A stretch of 64,000 bases of DNA, taken from the NCBI GenBank assembly GCA_021186555.1, contig JAJKFL010000026.1, forward strand, positions 5,161,709 through 5,225,708, given 5' to 3'. Below are positions 10,376 to 20,859 of the stretch, one piece after another (the stretch's first letter is position 1; each line of letters opens with the position of its first letter). The translations under genes were made by a program, and so were the position numbers. The notes under the pieces were generated by a model. It saw only the letters and a list, made by a program, of their open reading frames with translations, was not told where the DNA came from and ran no database searches. The stretch comes from Reticulitermes speratus. Its lineage: Eukaryota > Arthropoda > Insecta > Blattodea > Rhinotermitidae.

Positions 10376-10519
10376 GTGCTTGACAGCTTGACATGAAGTC
10401 ACAAAGTTGTTTCAAAACTTCGCTAAATATTTACCAGTTTATATTACGTAACATCTCACAACCCTTGAACTTTCATATTTTACGTCTTAAACACTATTCC
10501 TTTAACATCCACTGTAATA

Positions 10520-10597
10520 CAGGGCATACACAAAAGAATGGTGCGGTTTCAATAGAATTCACTTTTGGTACCGCACCATTCTTTTGTGTATACCCTG
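10520..10597. mobile_element. 78-bp palindromic MITE
   Basis: Second copy of the CAGGGCATACACAAAAG hairpin, flanked by TA (10518-10519, 10598-10599). The arms pair over about 32 bp, and the loop differs from the other copies. Confidence 0.92.
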
Positions 10598-10744
10598 TAT
10601 TATCCTACCATCTAAGTCTGTATCTTCCAAAGGGCATTTTTACTTCAGGCAACAGACGTAAATCTTGTGAGTAGCTACGTCACCGATCTCCCATGCCTGC
10701 TATATGTCCAGCCCTCTCTGTATGCTTTCTTTTTTCGCAACCTG

Positions 10745-11560
10745 AACTTTAAAAATTACAAAGCTTTTCGATGAGTAGGTCTGTATTTAACTAAGCACGT
10801 GGTCATGTCTCGAGATCAGAATGCAGGACAAAATCACAACATAAAGTTAGACAATAAATCTTTTGAAAGGGTGGAACAGTTCAAATATTTGGGAACAACC
10901 GTAACAAATCGAAATTCCATTCAGGAAGAAATTAAGAGCAAATTGAAGTCGGGGAATGCTTGTTATCATTCGGTGCAGGATCTTCTGTCTTACAGTTTGC
11001 TGTGCAATGATACAAAGGTTAAGATACACAAAACTGTAATTTTGTTGTTGTTTTGTATGGGTGTGAGACTTGGTCTGTCACACTGAGGGAGGAACATAGG
11101 CTGAGGGTGTTCGAGAATAGGGTGCTGAGGGGGATATTTGGGCCTAAGAGGGACGGGGTAACAGGGGAGTGGAGAAGACTACATAACGAGGAACTTAATG
11201 ATCTGTACTCATCTCCAAATATTATTCGGGTGATCAAATGAAAAAGAATGAGGTGGGCGGGACATGTAGCATGTATGGGGGAGGGGAGAGGTGCATACAG
11301 GGTTTTGGTGGGGAGACCTGAGGGAAGGAGACCACTTGGAAGACCCAGGCGTAGATGGGAGGATAATATTAAAATAGATCTTCAAGAAGTGGGATGGGGG
11401 GGCATTGATATGGCTCAGGATAGGGACAGGTGGCGGGCTGTTGTGAATGCGGTAATGAACCTTCGGTTTCCATAAAACGCGGGGAACTTCTTGACTAGCT
11501 GACGAACTGTTAGCTTCTCAAGAAGGACTGTGCTACATGGAGTTAGTTAGTTAGTTAGGC
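10745..11560 (+). mobile_element. LINE 3-prime end (reverse transcriptase C-terminus)
   Basis: A 5-prime-truncated non-LTR retrotransposon. The first frame (from about 10799) reads ...FERVEQFKYLGTTVTN and related residues. After a frameshift near 11041-11060 the frame has YGCETWSVTLREEHRLRVFE and GPKRDGVTGEWRRLHNEELN. A TGA at 11239-11241 interrupts it before [36 protein letters not shown] and [20 protein letters not shown]. This C-terminal block follows the reverse transcriptase domain in a LINE group common in insects; I do not assign a clade with certainty. The catalytic YxDD block is not in the window. The 3-prime end runs to a GTTAGTTAGTTAG tail at about 11541-11558, a short simple-repeat tail instead of poly-A. 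Confidence 0.88.
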
Positions 11561-12395
11561 CTGTATTTACATTTCTCCATTCTCTTGTCATTTCTCTCCC
11601 TTCTGTCCAAGTACTCTCCAAATCATCATTTTGATAAACTTCTTTCATTAATCTCTTAACACGAATAAAAGATTAGATTCACACCCATAAATATAGACGG
11701 TAAAATTACAGTTTGGGGTTCTCAACGTTTACATTTTCAGACAGAAGATTGGGAAAAGAAAATTTTGATTGGAAAATCATGAGGCAGGGGCAGTTGTGAT
11801 ACCGGGACTGGTGGGAGGAGTTAAAAGGAGCTTATAGATAGAGGATGTGAATGTTTAGGTTGGATCGAAATAAACTCATTACGTCGGGGTACAATACAAA
11901 AAAAAAAGCAACAAACGTTTTTGTTCAGTAACTGCAGGGAAATTTTGAGGTCAGCTGAGACAAAAAAAATTCTCACGAAGGATCCTGAATCATAGGGCTA
12001 ACTTTAAGTTTATATGTTTGCAAGATGACGAGATCGTTGGTAACTGAGAAGCAGGATATTTACGGCGATTTTGATTATACATATCTTTAGTTTCAGTGCG
12101 TTGTAAGCTGTCACAGACAGACAGACAGACACAACTTACTCGCTTACACATATATATGTCTCTCCGTAGTTTCTACGCCTTAGCTACATGCCTGTCATCG
12201 CCCATCATTGCATGTGTGTATCTGCACCAAATAACACACTGCTCGATATCGATTGCCAATTCCTAGATGCGAATTGTCGTGCCTCGTGTCGTAATGACGT
12301 CAACAGAGCAACGTAATTCTAACTAAATCCATGGTACAGGAACATATCTATTGCTAGACTGACTGACTGACTGACAGACAGACATGTACAAGGGC
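11560..12395. other. No gene; short simple repeats
   Basis: Contains an (ACAG)n run near 12112-12131 and a (GACT)n run near 12356-12384. Nothing else is recognised. Confidence 0.6.
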
Positions 12396-12442
12396 AAATG
12401 GTAGGTAGGTAGGTAGGTAGGTAGGTAGGTAGGTAGGTAGAT
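12396..12442. repeat. (GGTA)n microsatellite
   Basis: About eleven GGTA units. Minus-strand tyrosine/leucine-rich frames here are artefacts. Confidence 0.95.
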
Positions 12443-12477
12443 ACAAAAGATAAAGTTTTCACTATCCACTCCACCAA

Positions 12478-12720
12478 GGCATATAAGAGGATTAGAAGTA
12501 TAGCCCCACCCATTCATAACCTCGACACTAGATGGAGGTTAGTGGACACATTGGGGCCCTTTCCCTATAATCTCTGGAAAGAATTCCAGCAACAATTCAA
12601 TAGAAGGCTGAGTGGGCCCCAGAGCCGGTCTGGACGTTTTGAAGCAGAGAAAAATCTCTTGCACCTGCCGGTATTCGAACCCCGCTTAACCATTCTGTAG
12701 CCTAGTATATATACTGACTA
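12478..12720 (-). mobile_element. SINE-A, near full length
   Basis: Minus strand: B box GGGGTTCGAATACCGG near 12670, CAGACCGGCTCTGGGGCCCA near 12610, ACTAGATGGAGG near 12530, tail ATATGCCTTGG near 12478. The A box is weak. Confidence 0.75.
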
Positions 12721-12740
12721 CGCTGTACCGTTTGCGCGAG

Positions 12741-12869
12741 GGGATAGATACATAAATATAAGGATATATATAGATAGGTAGATAGATACATAGATAAATA
12801 GATAGGTAAATAGATAGATAGATAGGTATACAGATACATAGATAGATAGATAAATAGGTACATAGATAC

Positions 12870-12901
<32 letters not shown>

Positions 12902-13475
12902 GTATATAGATAGATAGGTAGACATATACGTAGATAGATAGATAGATAGATAGGTAGATAGATAGACACATAAATAGATAGATGGGTAGATAGACACATA
13001 GATAGATAGATAGATAGATAGGTAGATAGATAGTTAGATAGGTAGATAGGTAGACACATAGATAGATAGATAGATAGGTAGACACATAGATAAATAGATA
13101 GATAGATAGATAGTAGATAGATAGATAGATAGATAGGTAGATAGATTGATAGATAGATAGACACATAGATAGATAGATAGATAGATAGATAGGTAGATAG
13201 ACACATAGATAGATAGGTAGGTAGACACATAGATAGATAGATAAATAGATAGACAGATAGATAGGTAGATAGATAGACACATAGATAGATAGATAGATAG
13301 ATAGATATATAGGTAGATAGACACATAGATAGATAGATAGATAGATAGATATATAGGTAGATAGACACATACATAGATAGATATATAGGTAGATAGACAC
13401 ATAGATAGATAGATAGATAGATAGGTAGATGGACACATAGATAGGTAGGTAGATAGACACATAGATAGATAGATA
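12741..13475. repeat. Interrupted (GATA)n microsatellite, about 735 bp
   Basis: Mostly GATA with GGTA, GATAAATA and GACACATA variants that recur in blocks (for example GGTAGATAGACACATAGATA), so it has a higher-order block structure. The overlapping 100-287 codon minus-strand frames (YLSIYLSIY...) are low-complexity artefacts. Confidence 0.95.
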
Positions 13476-13684
13476 CAGAGATAAATGGCTAGGGAAACTG
13501 GTGGATATGAAAATATGAAGATACGTAGAATGGACTTTGAAGAAGTTTTGTTTTGGTGTCCACACTGTGCACTGCAGGCCAATTAGTACTTAGCTGTCCG
13601 TCCAATCTGCACTTTCAACATACATAAGAGGACTTCCAAAAGTCTGCAACATCTGAAGTTCTCACAACAGCGTATCAAAGGTTT

Positions 13685-13800
13685 CATTGTGGCATATGAC
13701 GTTGTGTCGCTGGGATATATCTTGCCGACGTTTCGAAGGACTCTCGTGCCTTCATCTGCAAGAGTTGCGGAGTCTAAGGGGAACGTTCTTCGATTCCCCG
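13685..13800 (-). mobile_element. Hammerhead-like half element, degenerate
   Basis: CATATGACGTTGTGTCGCTG, GCCGACGTTTCGAAGGAC and GCCTTCATCTGCAAGAG resemble the GACGTTTCGG family. The GAAACGTC part is kept on the minus strand; the CTGANGA part is not consensus. Confidence 0.4.
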
Positions 13801-13920
13801 AGAACAGAACACGAAGGCACTAAGATCCTTCCAAATGTTTTGAAAAACTAACCCAACGACACCGCATTGGAAATTAATTCTCGTTTATAAGGTTCCTAAA
13901 ACTGTGCCTTCCTTATAAAT

Positions 13921-15168
13921 ATAGGGTGATTTAAAATACTAATGTCATTACTATAACACATGAATTTATTCAAAAAGTCAAATTACTGTTCATCTAAAAT
14001 ATTATTTGAAAATAAGATAACTAATTTTTTATTGTAAAAAAAATATTTTAAAGATTGTTAACCACAGAATTTCTGGTTCTAAGCATCATAACAGCTCTGT
14101 TTATGTTGTTAGATCTAACACTATATTTACATTTGCAGTAGATCAACACCAACTTCAAGGCTAACAAAGCTATAGGGTGATTTCAAATACTAATGCCATA
14201 ACTATAACACATGAATTTATTCAAAAAGTCAAATTACTGTTCATCTAAAATATTATTTGAAAATACAATAACATATTTTTTATTGTAAAAAAATATTTTA
14301 AAGATTGTTAACCACAGAATTTCTGATTCTAAGCGTCATAACAGGTCTGTTTATGTTGTTAGATCTAACACTATATTTACATTTGCAGTAGATCAACACC
14401 AACTTCAAGGCTAACAAAGCTATAGGGTGATTTCAAATACTAATGCCATTACTATAACACATGAATTTATTCAAAAAGTCAAATTACTGTTTATCTAAAA
14501 TATTATTTGAAAATACAATAACATATTTTTTATTGTAAAAAAATATTTTAAAGATTGTTAACCACAGAATTTCTGATTCTAAGCGTCATAACAGGTCTGT
14601 TTATGTTGTTAGATCTAACACTATATTTACATTTGCAGTAGATCAACACCAACTTCAAGGCTAACAAAGCTATAGGGTGATTTCAAATACTAATGCCATT
14701 ACTATAACACATGAATTTATTCAAAAAGTCAAATTACTGTTTATCTAAAATATTATTTGAAAATACAATAACATATTTTTTATTGTAAAAAAATATTTTA
14801 AAGATTGTTAACCACAGAATTTCTGGTTCTAAGCATCATAACAGCTCTGTTTATGTTGTTAGATCTAACACTATATTTACATTTGCAGTAGATCAACACC
14901 AACTTCAAGGCTAACAAAGCTATAGGGTGATTTCAAATACTAATGCCATTACTATAACACATGAATTTATTCAAAAAGTCAAATTACTGTTTATCTAAAA
15001 TATTATTTGAAAATACAATAACATATTTTTTATTGTAAACAAATATTTTAAAGATTGTTAACCACAGAATTTCTGATTCTAAGCGTCATAACAAGTCTGT
15101 TTATGTTATTAGATCTAACACTATATTTACATATGCAGTAGATCAACACCAACTTCAAGGCTAACAAG
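13921..15168. repeat. 250-bp satellite, five tandem units
   Basis: ATAGGGTGATTT recurs at 13921, 14172, 14422, 14672 and 14922, a period of 250-251 bp. Units are AT-rich and almost identical. Units 1 and 4 share TGGTTCTAAGCATCATAACA while 2 and 3 share TGATTCTAAGCGTCATAACA, so the array was reshuffled and not built by simple doubling. No coding capacity. The unit start resembles termini of TA-flanked DNA transposons (CAGGGTGATTC), but no inverted repeat was found. Confidence 0.93.
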
Positions 15169-15750
15169 GGACGGCAATCACAGTCCCACAAGCACGTGTA
15201 ATATACACACGAAGACTTTAAGCCGGTAACCCATATCCGTGCGAGACCCTTAATTCACTTAATTGGTACTGTGCCGATATACCATTATGGTACTCATACA
15301 GCGAGGGGATGCTTCTCTTGACTGATGTGGGGTTGGTTGAGTCAGCGGTGCTGCACCTGAGCTAGTGAAATGTCTCCCACAAACACACGCACCCATAACC
15401 ACACTACATCTCCCCTATCCGGTTATAGTTGACAGGTCGACTATAATAATCATTATTACTTGTAGACACACAATCCCCTCACGCACGCCACGCGATCGAT
15501 TTATTACATGCAGCCATCCCTCACGCAACAAACAATCTTGGGCTTTCAGAAACCCGGATGACATATCAGACTCAAAGTATGTGCAAATTTGCTGTCTCGC
15601 TGCTTGGAGATTACAGAGAGAGATACTGGCGAGAATTTGATTTGGAAACGCGGAAAAGTGAGGAGGAATTATATGAAACGATGAGAGATAACTTAAAGAG
15701 ATTACAATAATTTAGAAAAAAAAAAGTTGAGTTTTCCTTGTCGACGCCGT
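15169..15750. other. No gene recognised
   Basis: Mixed unique sequence after the satellite. A 91-codon frame here has no recognisable domain. Confidence 0.45.
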
Positions 15751-15751
15751 C

Positions 15752-15962
15752 AAGGCGTATAGGGGGATTAGAGGCGTAGTTCCATTCATTATTAATATAT
15801 TCCGCTACATTACGTTATTCTGTTCTCCAAAATGTCCAGACCGGCTCTGGGGCACACACAGCCCCCTGTTCAATGGGCACCGGGGTTATTTCCCAAGGAT
15901 AAAGAGAGGAGGAACTGAACTTGACCATTCACCTCGCATCTAGTGCCGAGCTTAATAGTCGT
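15752..15962. mobile_element. Two SINE-A fragments in opposite orientation
   Basis: 15757-15795 is the SINE-A tail on the minus strand (AAGGCGTATAGGGGGATTAG). About 15831-15960 is the SINE-A body on the plus strand (TGTCCAGACCGGCTCTGGGG, CTTGACCATTCACCTCGCAT, CTAGTGCCGAG). Neither has a head. Confidence 0.55.
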
Positions 15963-16017
15963 ATACCACAAAACGTAATGTAAAGCAAATTAGTCTAGTA
16001 TGCAGGTCTTTCAAATA

Positions 16018-16202
16018 CAGTTTAACCCTGTTATAACGACATCAGTTTGTACGACACCTCGTCTATAACGTCAGATATTCTGTGGTACCAATTAATTCCT
16101 CACAATTAACCATAACATTATACACCTCGGTTATAACAACACTCGTTTATAACGACACACAATATTCAGTTCCTTTCATGACGTTATAACCGAGTTCGAC
16201 TG
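16018..16202. mobile_element. Pogo/Tigger-like MITE, 185 bp
   Basis: TA-flanked. Ends CAGTTTAACCCTGTTATAAC and GTTATAACCGAGTTCGACTG, inverted and similar. Internal CGTTATAACG-type blocks are repeated inverted. The same element lies reversed at 60015-60199. CAGT..AACTCGGTTATAACG termini are typical of pogo-group transposons. No transposase sequence. Confidence 0.8.
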
Positions 16203-16605
16203 TATTTAGATTCTTCTTGTAGTTTTCTGGACATGTGTTGGTGCAGAAGATTACCCAGCAGCACTTGCAGTACCTGTACCCTCTGTCTCTGTACATCAGC
16301 GTCTGTGTGTCGCGTGGACGCTTGTTCGGCGCAGCTGCTATTATCAGAAATGGTTCAAACTTCACAGGCAAACAAGTGCATAAACTTCTCTTTTTGAATG
16401 GCTTCTTCAAAGTACGTTTAGTTTAAACAGGTTAGTAAGGTACTTATAAATGTCTGTTGCAGGCATTCGTGACAGATTTACATCACTTCTTCATCAACCC
16501 TGGGCATTAAATGTTTTATTACGCCACATAGGATTAATTTCTTCAATATTTTGGGTTAAAATAAGGTGCTAATGAAAATAAATAAAATATAAGACAACTA
16601 ATACC

Positions 16606-16607
<2 letters not shown>
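16203..16607. other. No gene recognised
   Basis: Unique AT-rich DNA with two short overlapping frames on opposite strands and no domain. An (ATT)n tract follows at 16608-16640. Confidence 0.45.

Positions 16608-16640
<33 letters not shown>
16608..16640. repeat. (ATT)n microsatellite
   Basis: About eleven units. A matching (AAT)n tract lies at 16932-16967, on the far side of the SINE-B insertion. Confidence 0.95.
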
Positions 16641-16646
16641 AACTAC

Positions 16647-16931
16647 TACTACAAATAATTGTTTCTTTTCCTATAGCTCGACAGCCCTATATGTGCCTGG
16701 GCCTCCTGGTTTTGTCGATGCTTCACGATCACACACATCAGACACACCACAGTCGGTAGGACTCCTCTGGACGAGGGATCAGCCCGTCGCAAAGACCTCT
16801 ACCTGACAACACACAACACTCACAAGAGACAGACATCCATACCACCGGTGGGATTCGAACCCACGATCCTAGTAAGCTAGCGGCCGAAGACCCACGCCTT
16901 AGACCGCGCGGCCACTGGGATCGGTACTACA

Positions 16932-16937
<6 letters not shown>
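16647..16937 (-). mobile_element. SINE-B with 13-bp target-site duplication
   Basis: SINE body 16660-16924 between TACTACAAATAAT duplications (16647-16659, 16925-16937). Head at the right end, tail near 16660 (TATAGCTCGACAGCCC). The A and B boxes are recognisable. Confidence 0.92.
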
Positions 16938-16968
<31 letters not shown>

Positions 16969-17131
16969 TATTTTTCCTTTTTAATGAAGGAGAAGAACAC
17001 ACAAGGTCATAGGTCAATGAATTAACCTATGACCATTTTACCGACATATAAACAAAATATTTCGGTAATAGTGAAACTTTACATAGCTGTCAATATAGTT
17101 TTCTCGGGCACACAGCCGCGTCAATTCGTTT

Positions 17132-17175
17132 GAATACAACGTTTCGGGGACTAGCTCCGTCCCCATCCTCAGGCA
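17132..17175 (-). ncRNA. Hammerhead ribozyme motif
   Basis: Minus strand: core CTGAGGA (17166-17172), unpaired T, stem II GGGGAC/GTCCCC (6 bp), GAAA (17142-17145), two-bp stem III ACGT, then GTT. Stem I has about three pairs (TGC with GTA, one wobble), so it is weak. Confidence 0.65.
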
Positions 17176-17218
17176 AAACTGAGGATGGGGACGGAGCTAG
17201 TCCCCGAAACGTTGTATT
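17175..17218 (+). ncRNA. Hammerhead ribozyme motif, stem I weak
   Basis: Core CTGAGGA 17179-17185, stem II GGGGAC/GTCCCC (17187-17192, 17200-17205), GAAA 17206-17209, ACGT stem III. The sequence before the core (CAAAA) does not pair with GTATTC, so cis cleavage is doubtful. Confidence 0.55.
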
Positions 17219-17477
17219 CAAACGAATTGACGCGGCTGTGCGCCCGAGAAAACTATATTGAATCATGTCGCCGCGAAAGTTTTAAAAATTTACATAGCTG
17301 TGTTTACTTTTGTACGGTAACGTGTAGTAAACAACAGGCGGATGTGGTGTTTAAAACTAAATTTAATTAAGCAGCTAGCAATAAAAACGGTTTACAACAA
17401 TAAAATCGACTCGATATTTATATGACAACCTCCAGTATCGATAGGAAAGTTCATATCGATCTATATCCTTATTGTAA

Positions 17478-17560
17478 GCTACGGATACTGTAGATGGAGA
17501 TGTGCTAGTCACGCCCTGAGCAGTGGCGTAGGAGGACATCTACACACACCTCGCGGGACA
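17478..17560 (-). mobile_element. SINE-A tail fragment, degenerate
   Basis: ACTGTAGATGGAGATGTGCT and AGTCACGCCCTGAGC match the ACTAGATGGAGG.GAGTGGTCAC region of SINE-A. Confidence 0.4.
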
Positions 17561-17619
17561 CGTGGGACAGTGTCAGGGTTCCCTCAGCAAACGTGCAGGA
17601 TACTGAAGTTCTTTGTGGT

Positions 17620-18045
17620 TTTTTTTCCAGTTGCGTACCCAGAATTTTTCTTTGGGGGGAGGGTCTGACCCTGAGGCTATATATAATTTATGCTTGATTT
17701 AAAAAATCATGTTATAAAAATCATTCGTCAGTATAACTATAACATAAAACTGTCAGCAACTGCATTTATATACATACAAATATAACTACATGTTCCGTGA
17801 CTCAATCACAGTGGTCTATCATCTGTTTTTTTTTAATTTTATTAATTTATTTTTCAAAATTCTAATGTAATAGACATCAGATGACTTCAGTGGCTGATTT
17901 CGGCTGAAGTGTAAATCACGTAAAACTTTTGATGTCATAATATCTACAAAATATGTGTTTTTTTAATTTCGATTTTTGGGGGGTTTGGGGGGAGAGGTTG
18001 CAGCCGGACAGGCCACCCCCTCTTGGGCACGCCCCTGTTATTTTC
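17620..18045. mobile_element. hAT-like MITE, about 410 bp
   Basis: Termini CAGTTGCGTACCCAGAA (17628) and TTGGGCACGCCCCTG (18037) are imperfect inverted repeats. The flanking 8-mers TTTTTTTC and TTATTTTC match at 7 of 8 positions, the duplication length of hAT transposons. G-rich subterminal tracts lie inside both ends. No transposase. Confidence 0.7.
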
Positions 18046-19391
18046 GCACTAGATTCCGTTCTTATGACAGAAGGCAGTATTCTGTATCCATGTTATAAGA
18101 TCTCAGAATAACTGCGCCAGTCATTACAGAGAGAACCCAGATTATAGAATGGCCCGGAGACCCCCACCAATTGTCTATGTCACTGGCTCTGAGAATTACG
18201 TAAACACTGACGCAATGTTAACTGCAAATGACACACATTCTTTCACCATCCTGTTCTCTGTCCTTCTCCCGCTATACACCTGCCTATCACAATTACGGAA
18301 GCATAATCCTAATGGGATTTCCATGTAGTTGCTTGTTAACATTACTGAGATTCGATCCCGGTACCGTGACGTGGACTGCACCAAATGTCACTCACACAAT
18401 ATGACAGGATCTGAGACGGTGTTGGTGTCAGTTAAATTGGTACAAGTCTAACGTCTGCATGGGAAATTCTGGATATAGTTTACGGTGTGACGGAGAAAGG
18501 TTAATTGAACAAGTTAGGAAATGTCTACAGGTCATAACAATTCTGAATCTTTAACACTTTTGCTATCCATTTTACCTTATCCCTGCTGTTCAAGTTACTT
18601 TTGAGTACAATCAACATACTCTAAATATAATACATACTTCCCTTTTTTCTGTTTGATATATTACATTTAGATCGTTAACTGTTTCTTCGGCCTCTCTCGC
18701 TGTGTTTTATTTCTTGTACTTATCGCTTTACACGTACATATGGGCACTTATAATACAATAGGATAAAACACTAGACGTAAGTGAATACAATACATTAAGG
18801 ATCTCAATGACGTCAGCCGATACAATACAATACGATACAATACAGCAAATAAGAAGCGCAATTATTAAAAAGTAAGGATTACTTTAACAACCGACAGAAA
18901 AAAATTTGAAAGTAATAACCATTAAGAAGTTTACAAATAATTAGCCTTCGGAAAAAAAAATGAAAAGAAAACAGGAGGATTTTAAAGACACTTTTAAAAG
19001 AAAATTTAAAAAAGTCCAAGGAAGAGTTATTCATTGGACGTTTCGACCCTTGAAGAAGAGACCACCGTTCTGTCCCGAAATATCAGGCATAACTCACCCG
19101 GCGACACGACGCAAAAACCCAGAAGATCGGAGACCTCGACTGCACGGCTGCCAAGTCGTAAGTGTGGGCCCTCTGTTTAGCTTTCACACGGTGCCCCAGC
19201 GGTTTTTTTTTGTGCCAACATTTCCAACCAATATCGTGACTACATCTTCAGTGTTTCCCTACTCACTTCGACACTGGACATGACGGCAGCAAGTTCGTCC
19301 GAAACGTCTCTAATTCTACTGAATGCCACACGGTGCAAAGACAAATACAAATGGTGGTAACATTTGTAAATTTACCATGAAATTAAGACTT
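18046..19391. other. No gene; pentanucleotide repeat
   Basis: A short (ATACA)n tract lies at about 18816-18846. Around 19020-19300 are GACGTTTCG-like pieces (GGACGTTTCGACCC, GTCCGAAACGTCTC) that may be a much-decayed foldback. No exon supported. Confidence 0.45.
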
Positions 19392-19633
19392 GAGCGATAT
19401 ATAAAGAGGTACAGCAATCCCTTTACAGGCCTGGACAGGCCCTTAGTTTTCCAGCAGGTTGAGGCTCCCAGACTTCCAGACAACGACACATGAAGGTGGT
19501 AAGCTTACCAGCCCTACGCACCGGCCGCCTTTACCCCCCAGGAAATAATCCTGGTACTCATTTCTTTTAGAGGCTGTGTCGACTCCAGAGCCATAGTGCG
19601 ACCGGAAGGTTTATGTCAAGAGCGATATATAAA
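19392..19633 (-). mobile_element. SINE-C, 5-prime truncated, 14-bp duplication
   Basis: Body 19406-19619 between perfect GAGCGATATATAAA duplications (19392-19405, 19620-19633). The tRNA head is absent; the sequence from GACCGGAAGGTTTATGTC to the tail GTAAAGGGATTGCTG is present. Truncation with intact duplications shows incomplete target-primed reverse transcription. Confidence 0.88.
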
Positions 19634-19704
19634 TAAATAAAGTGTATATTACCCGTATACCGGGACGCAATGTAATTAAATTAAATTGTCGTTATATATT
19701 TTGG

Positions 19705-19985
19705 TGTAGGGCCGAGATAGCTCAGTCGGTATAGCGACTCGCTACGAGCTGGACTGTCCGTGGATCGAATCCCCGTGTGGGCGGGGTTTTCAGCACCCGT
19801 CCAGACAGGCCTTGGGGCCCACCCAGACTCCTGTAAATGGGTACCGGGTCTCTGTCCCGGAACAAATGCGGATGGGGAGTGGCGTTAACCACCCACCCCC
19901 ATCTAGAGCCGAGGTTAAAGAAAGAGTAAATCTATACCTCTACTCGCCTTCTGGGCCTTCATAGCCTCTTACAGTGTAAATTTTA
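19705..19985 (+). mobile_element. SINE-A, near full length
   Basis: Head GAGATAGCTCAGTCGGTATA, B box GTGGATCGAATCCCC, CAGCACCCGTCCAGACAGG, GGCGTTAACCACCCACC, CATCTAGAGCCGAGG, tail TTCTGGGCCTTCATAGCC. Confidence 0.9.
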
Positions 19986-20326
19986 CATTTTACCTATAAA
20001 TTCTGGTGTAAAATTTCAAAATAAAATTTGAACTAAATTACTGTTGTGTGGATGAAGTTTCGGACCGACTGATGGAGACTTCTTCTTATGCCTTAGTTTC
20101 ATGCACTTCGTGGGAACATCGTGTAAAGGTATGACTTAGACGAACGAAGAATGAGTTTTATAAATTCCCGAGGTAAGTTAAAGTTTAAGCAGGTAACACA
20201 GTTGTATTTAGTATTTTATGAGAATATTTAACCTGTAAGTAAGTTACGAAATTCTTGTGGCAGGTAGCAAAGGCACTTGAAATCTAGATCAACCCTGAAC
20301 AAAAGATGTGTTATAAATTTTTTTTT
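19986..20326. other. No gene recognised
   Basis: Unique AT-rich DNA before a foldback element. Confidence 0.45.
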
Positions 20327-20416
20327 TCACCGTGCATTTTCACCAATTCAATTTATTTTACACCAACTAATACACACGTAAAACCACTTTTTTTGTAGTT
20401 TTTATTGTAAAATGTA

Positions 20417-20456
20417 TCCCTACACGTGTTTCGATCCTCGGATCATCGTCAGGGGG
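20417..20456 (-). ncRNA. Hammerhead ribozyme motif
   Basis: Minus strand: stem I CCCC (20453-20456) with GGGA; core CTGACGA (20446-20452); unpaired T; stem II GATCC/GGATC; GAAA (20429-20432); stem III ACAC/GTGT without loop; cleavage triplet GTA. Confidence 0.7.
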
Positions 20457-20550
20457 TTTTTTTTTAAAAGCCACAAATATTAAGACATGAGTGCTATTGG
20501 ACCCTTCAAAATATGCAGTTGAAGTGATAGTGGCTCTTTTTAAAAAAAAA

Positions 20551-20590
20551 AACCCTGACGATGATCCTAGGATCGAAACACGTGTAGGGG
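20551..20590 (+). ncRNA. Hammerhead ribozyme motif
   Basis: Core CTGACGA 20555-20561, stem II GATCC/GGATC, GAAA 20575-20578, stem III ACAC/GTGT, triplet GTA, GGGG 20587-20590. Only two C bases precede the core, so stem I is shorter than in its left-arm partner. Confidence 0.6.
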
Positions 20591-20859
20591 TACATTTTAC
20601 AAAACAAACTACAAAAAAGTGGTTTTACGTGTGCATTAGTTGGTGTAAAATAAATTGAAATGTGTTATAAATATTGGCTTCAAATGACTTCTTTAGACAC
20701 GAAGTATCTCCGCTGTCAGCTGATTAAGACCTCGTTTCATCCAGATATTCACTACGTAAGTGCCTTACTGGTAAATTTTTTTTCTTTTACAGTTTTACTC
20801 CTTACTGTTCTTTGCACAAAGAGAATCAAGCAAAGATATGGGCAAAGAGAAAATTATAT

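Larger units (their letters stand above)
17091..17260. mobile_element. Foldback element with two inverted hammerheads
   Basis: An almost perfect palindrome: 82-bp arms (17091-17172 and about 17179-17260) with one or two mismatches and a 6-nt centre (GCAAAA). Each arm carries a hammerhead motif. It is the shortest and most symmetrical member, and the symmetry suggests recent formation or gene conversion. Confidence 0.85.
20327..20661. mobile_element. Foldback element with two inverted hammerheads
   Basis: The left end has the family end motif TTCACCGTGCATTTT (reverse of GCACGGTGAA). Arms: ATTTATTTTACACCAAC, AAAACCACTTTTTTTGTAGT, GTAAAATGTATCCCTACACG inverted on the right as GGGGTACATTTTACAAAACA and GTGCATTAGTTGGTGTAAAA. 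The loop (about 20464-20545) is AT-rich and holds no gene. Confidence 0.85.

Noticed and set aside
11541-11558. Telomere-like TTAG repeats
   Set aside because: Only a few GTTA units at a LINE end; insect telomeres are TTAGG, and no longer array is present.
12686-13582. Minus-strand frames up to 287 codons rich in Tyr, Leu, Ser, Ile
   Set aside because: They are translations of the GATA microsatellite; all frames stay open because the unit contains no stop on that strand.
18990-19320. Possible additional hammerhead pair (GGACGTTTCGACCC, GTCCGAAACGTCTC)
   Set aside because: No CTGANGA core in the right place and no convincing stem II; kept only as a possible remnant.
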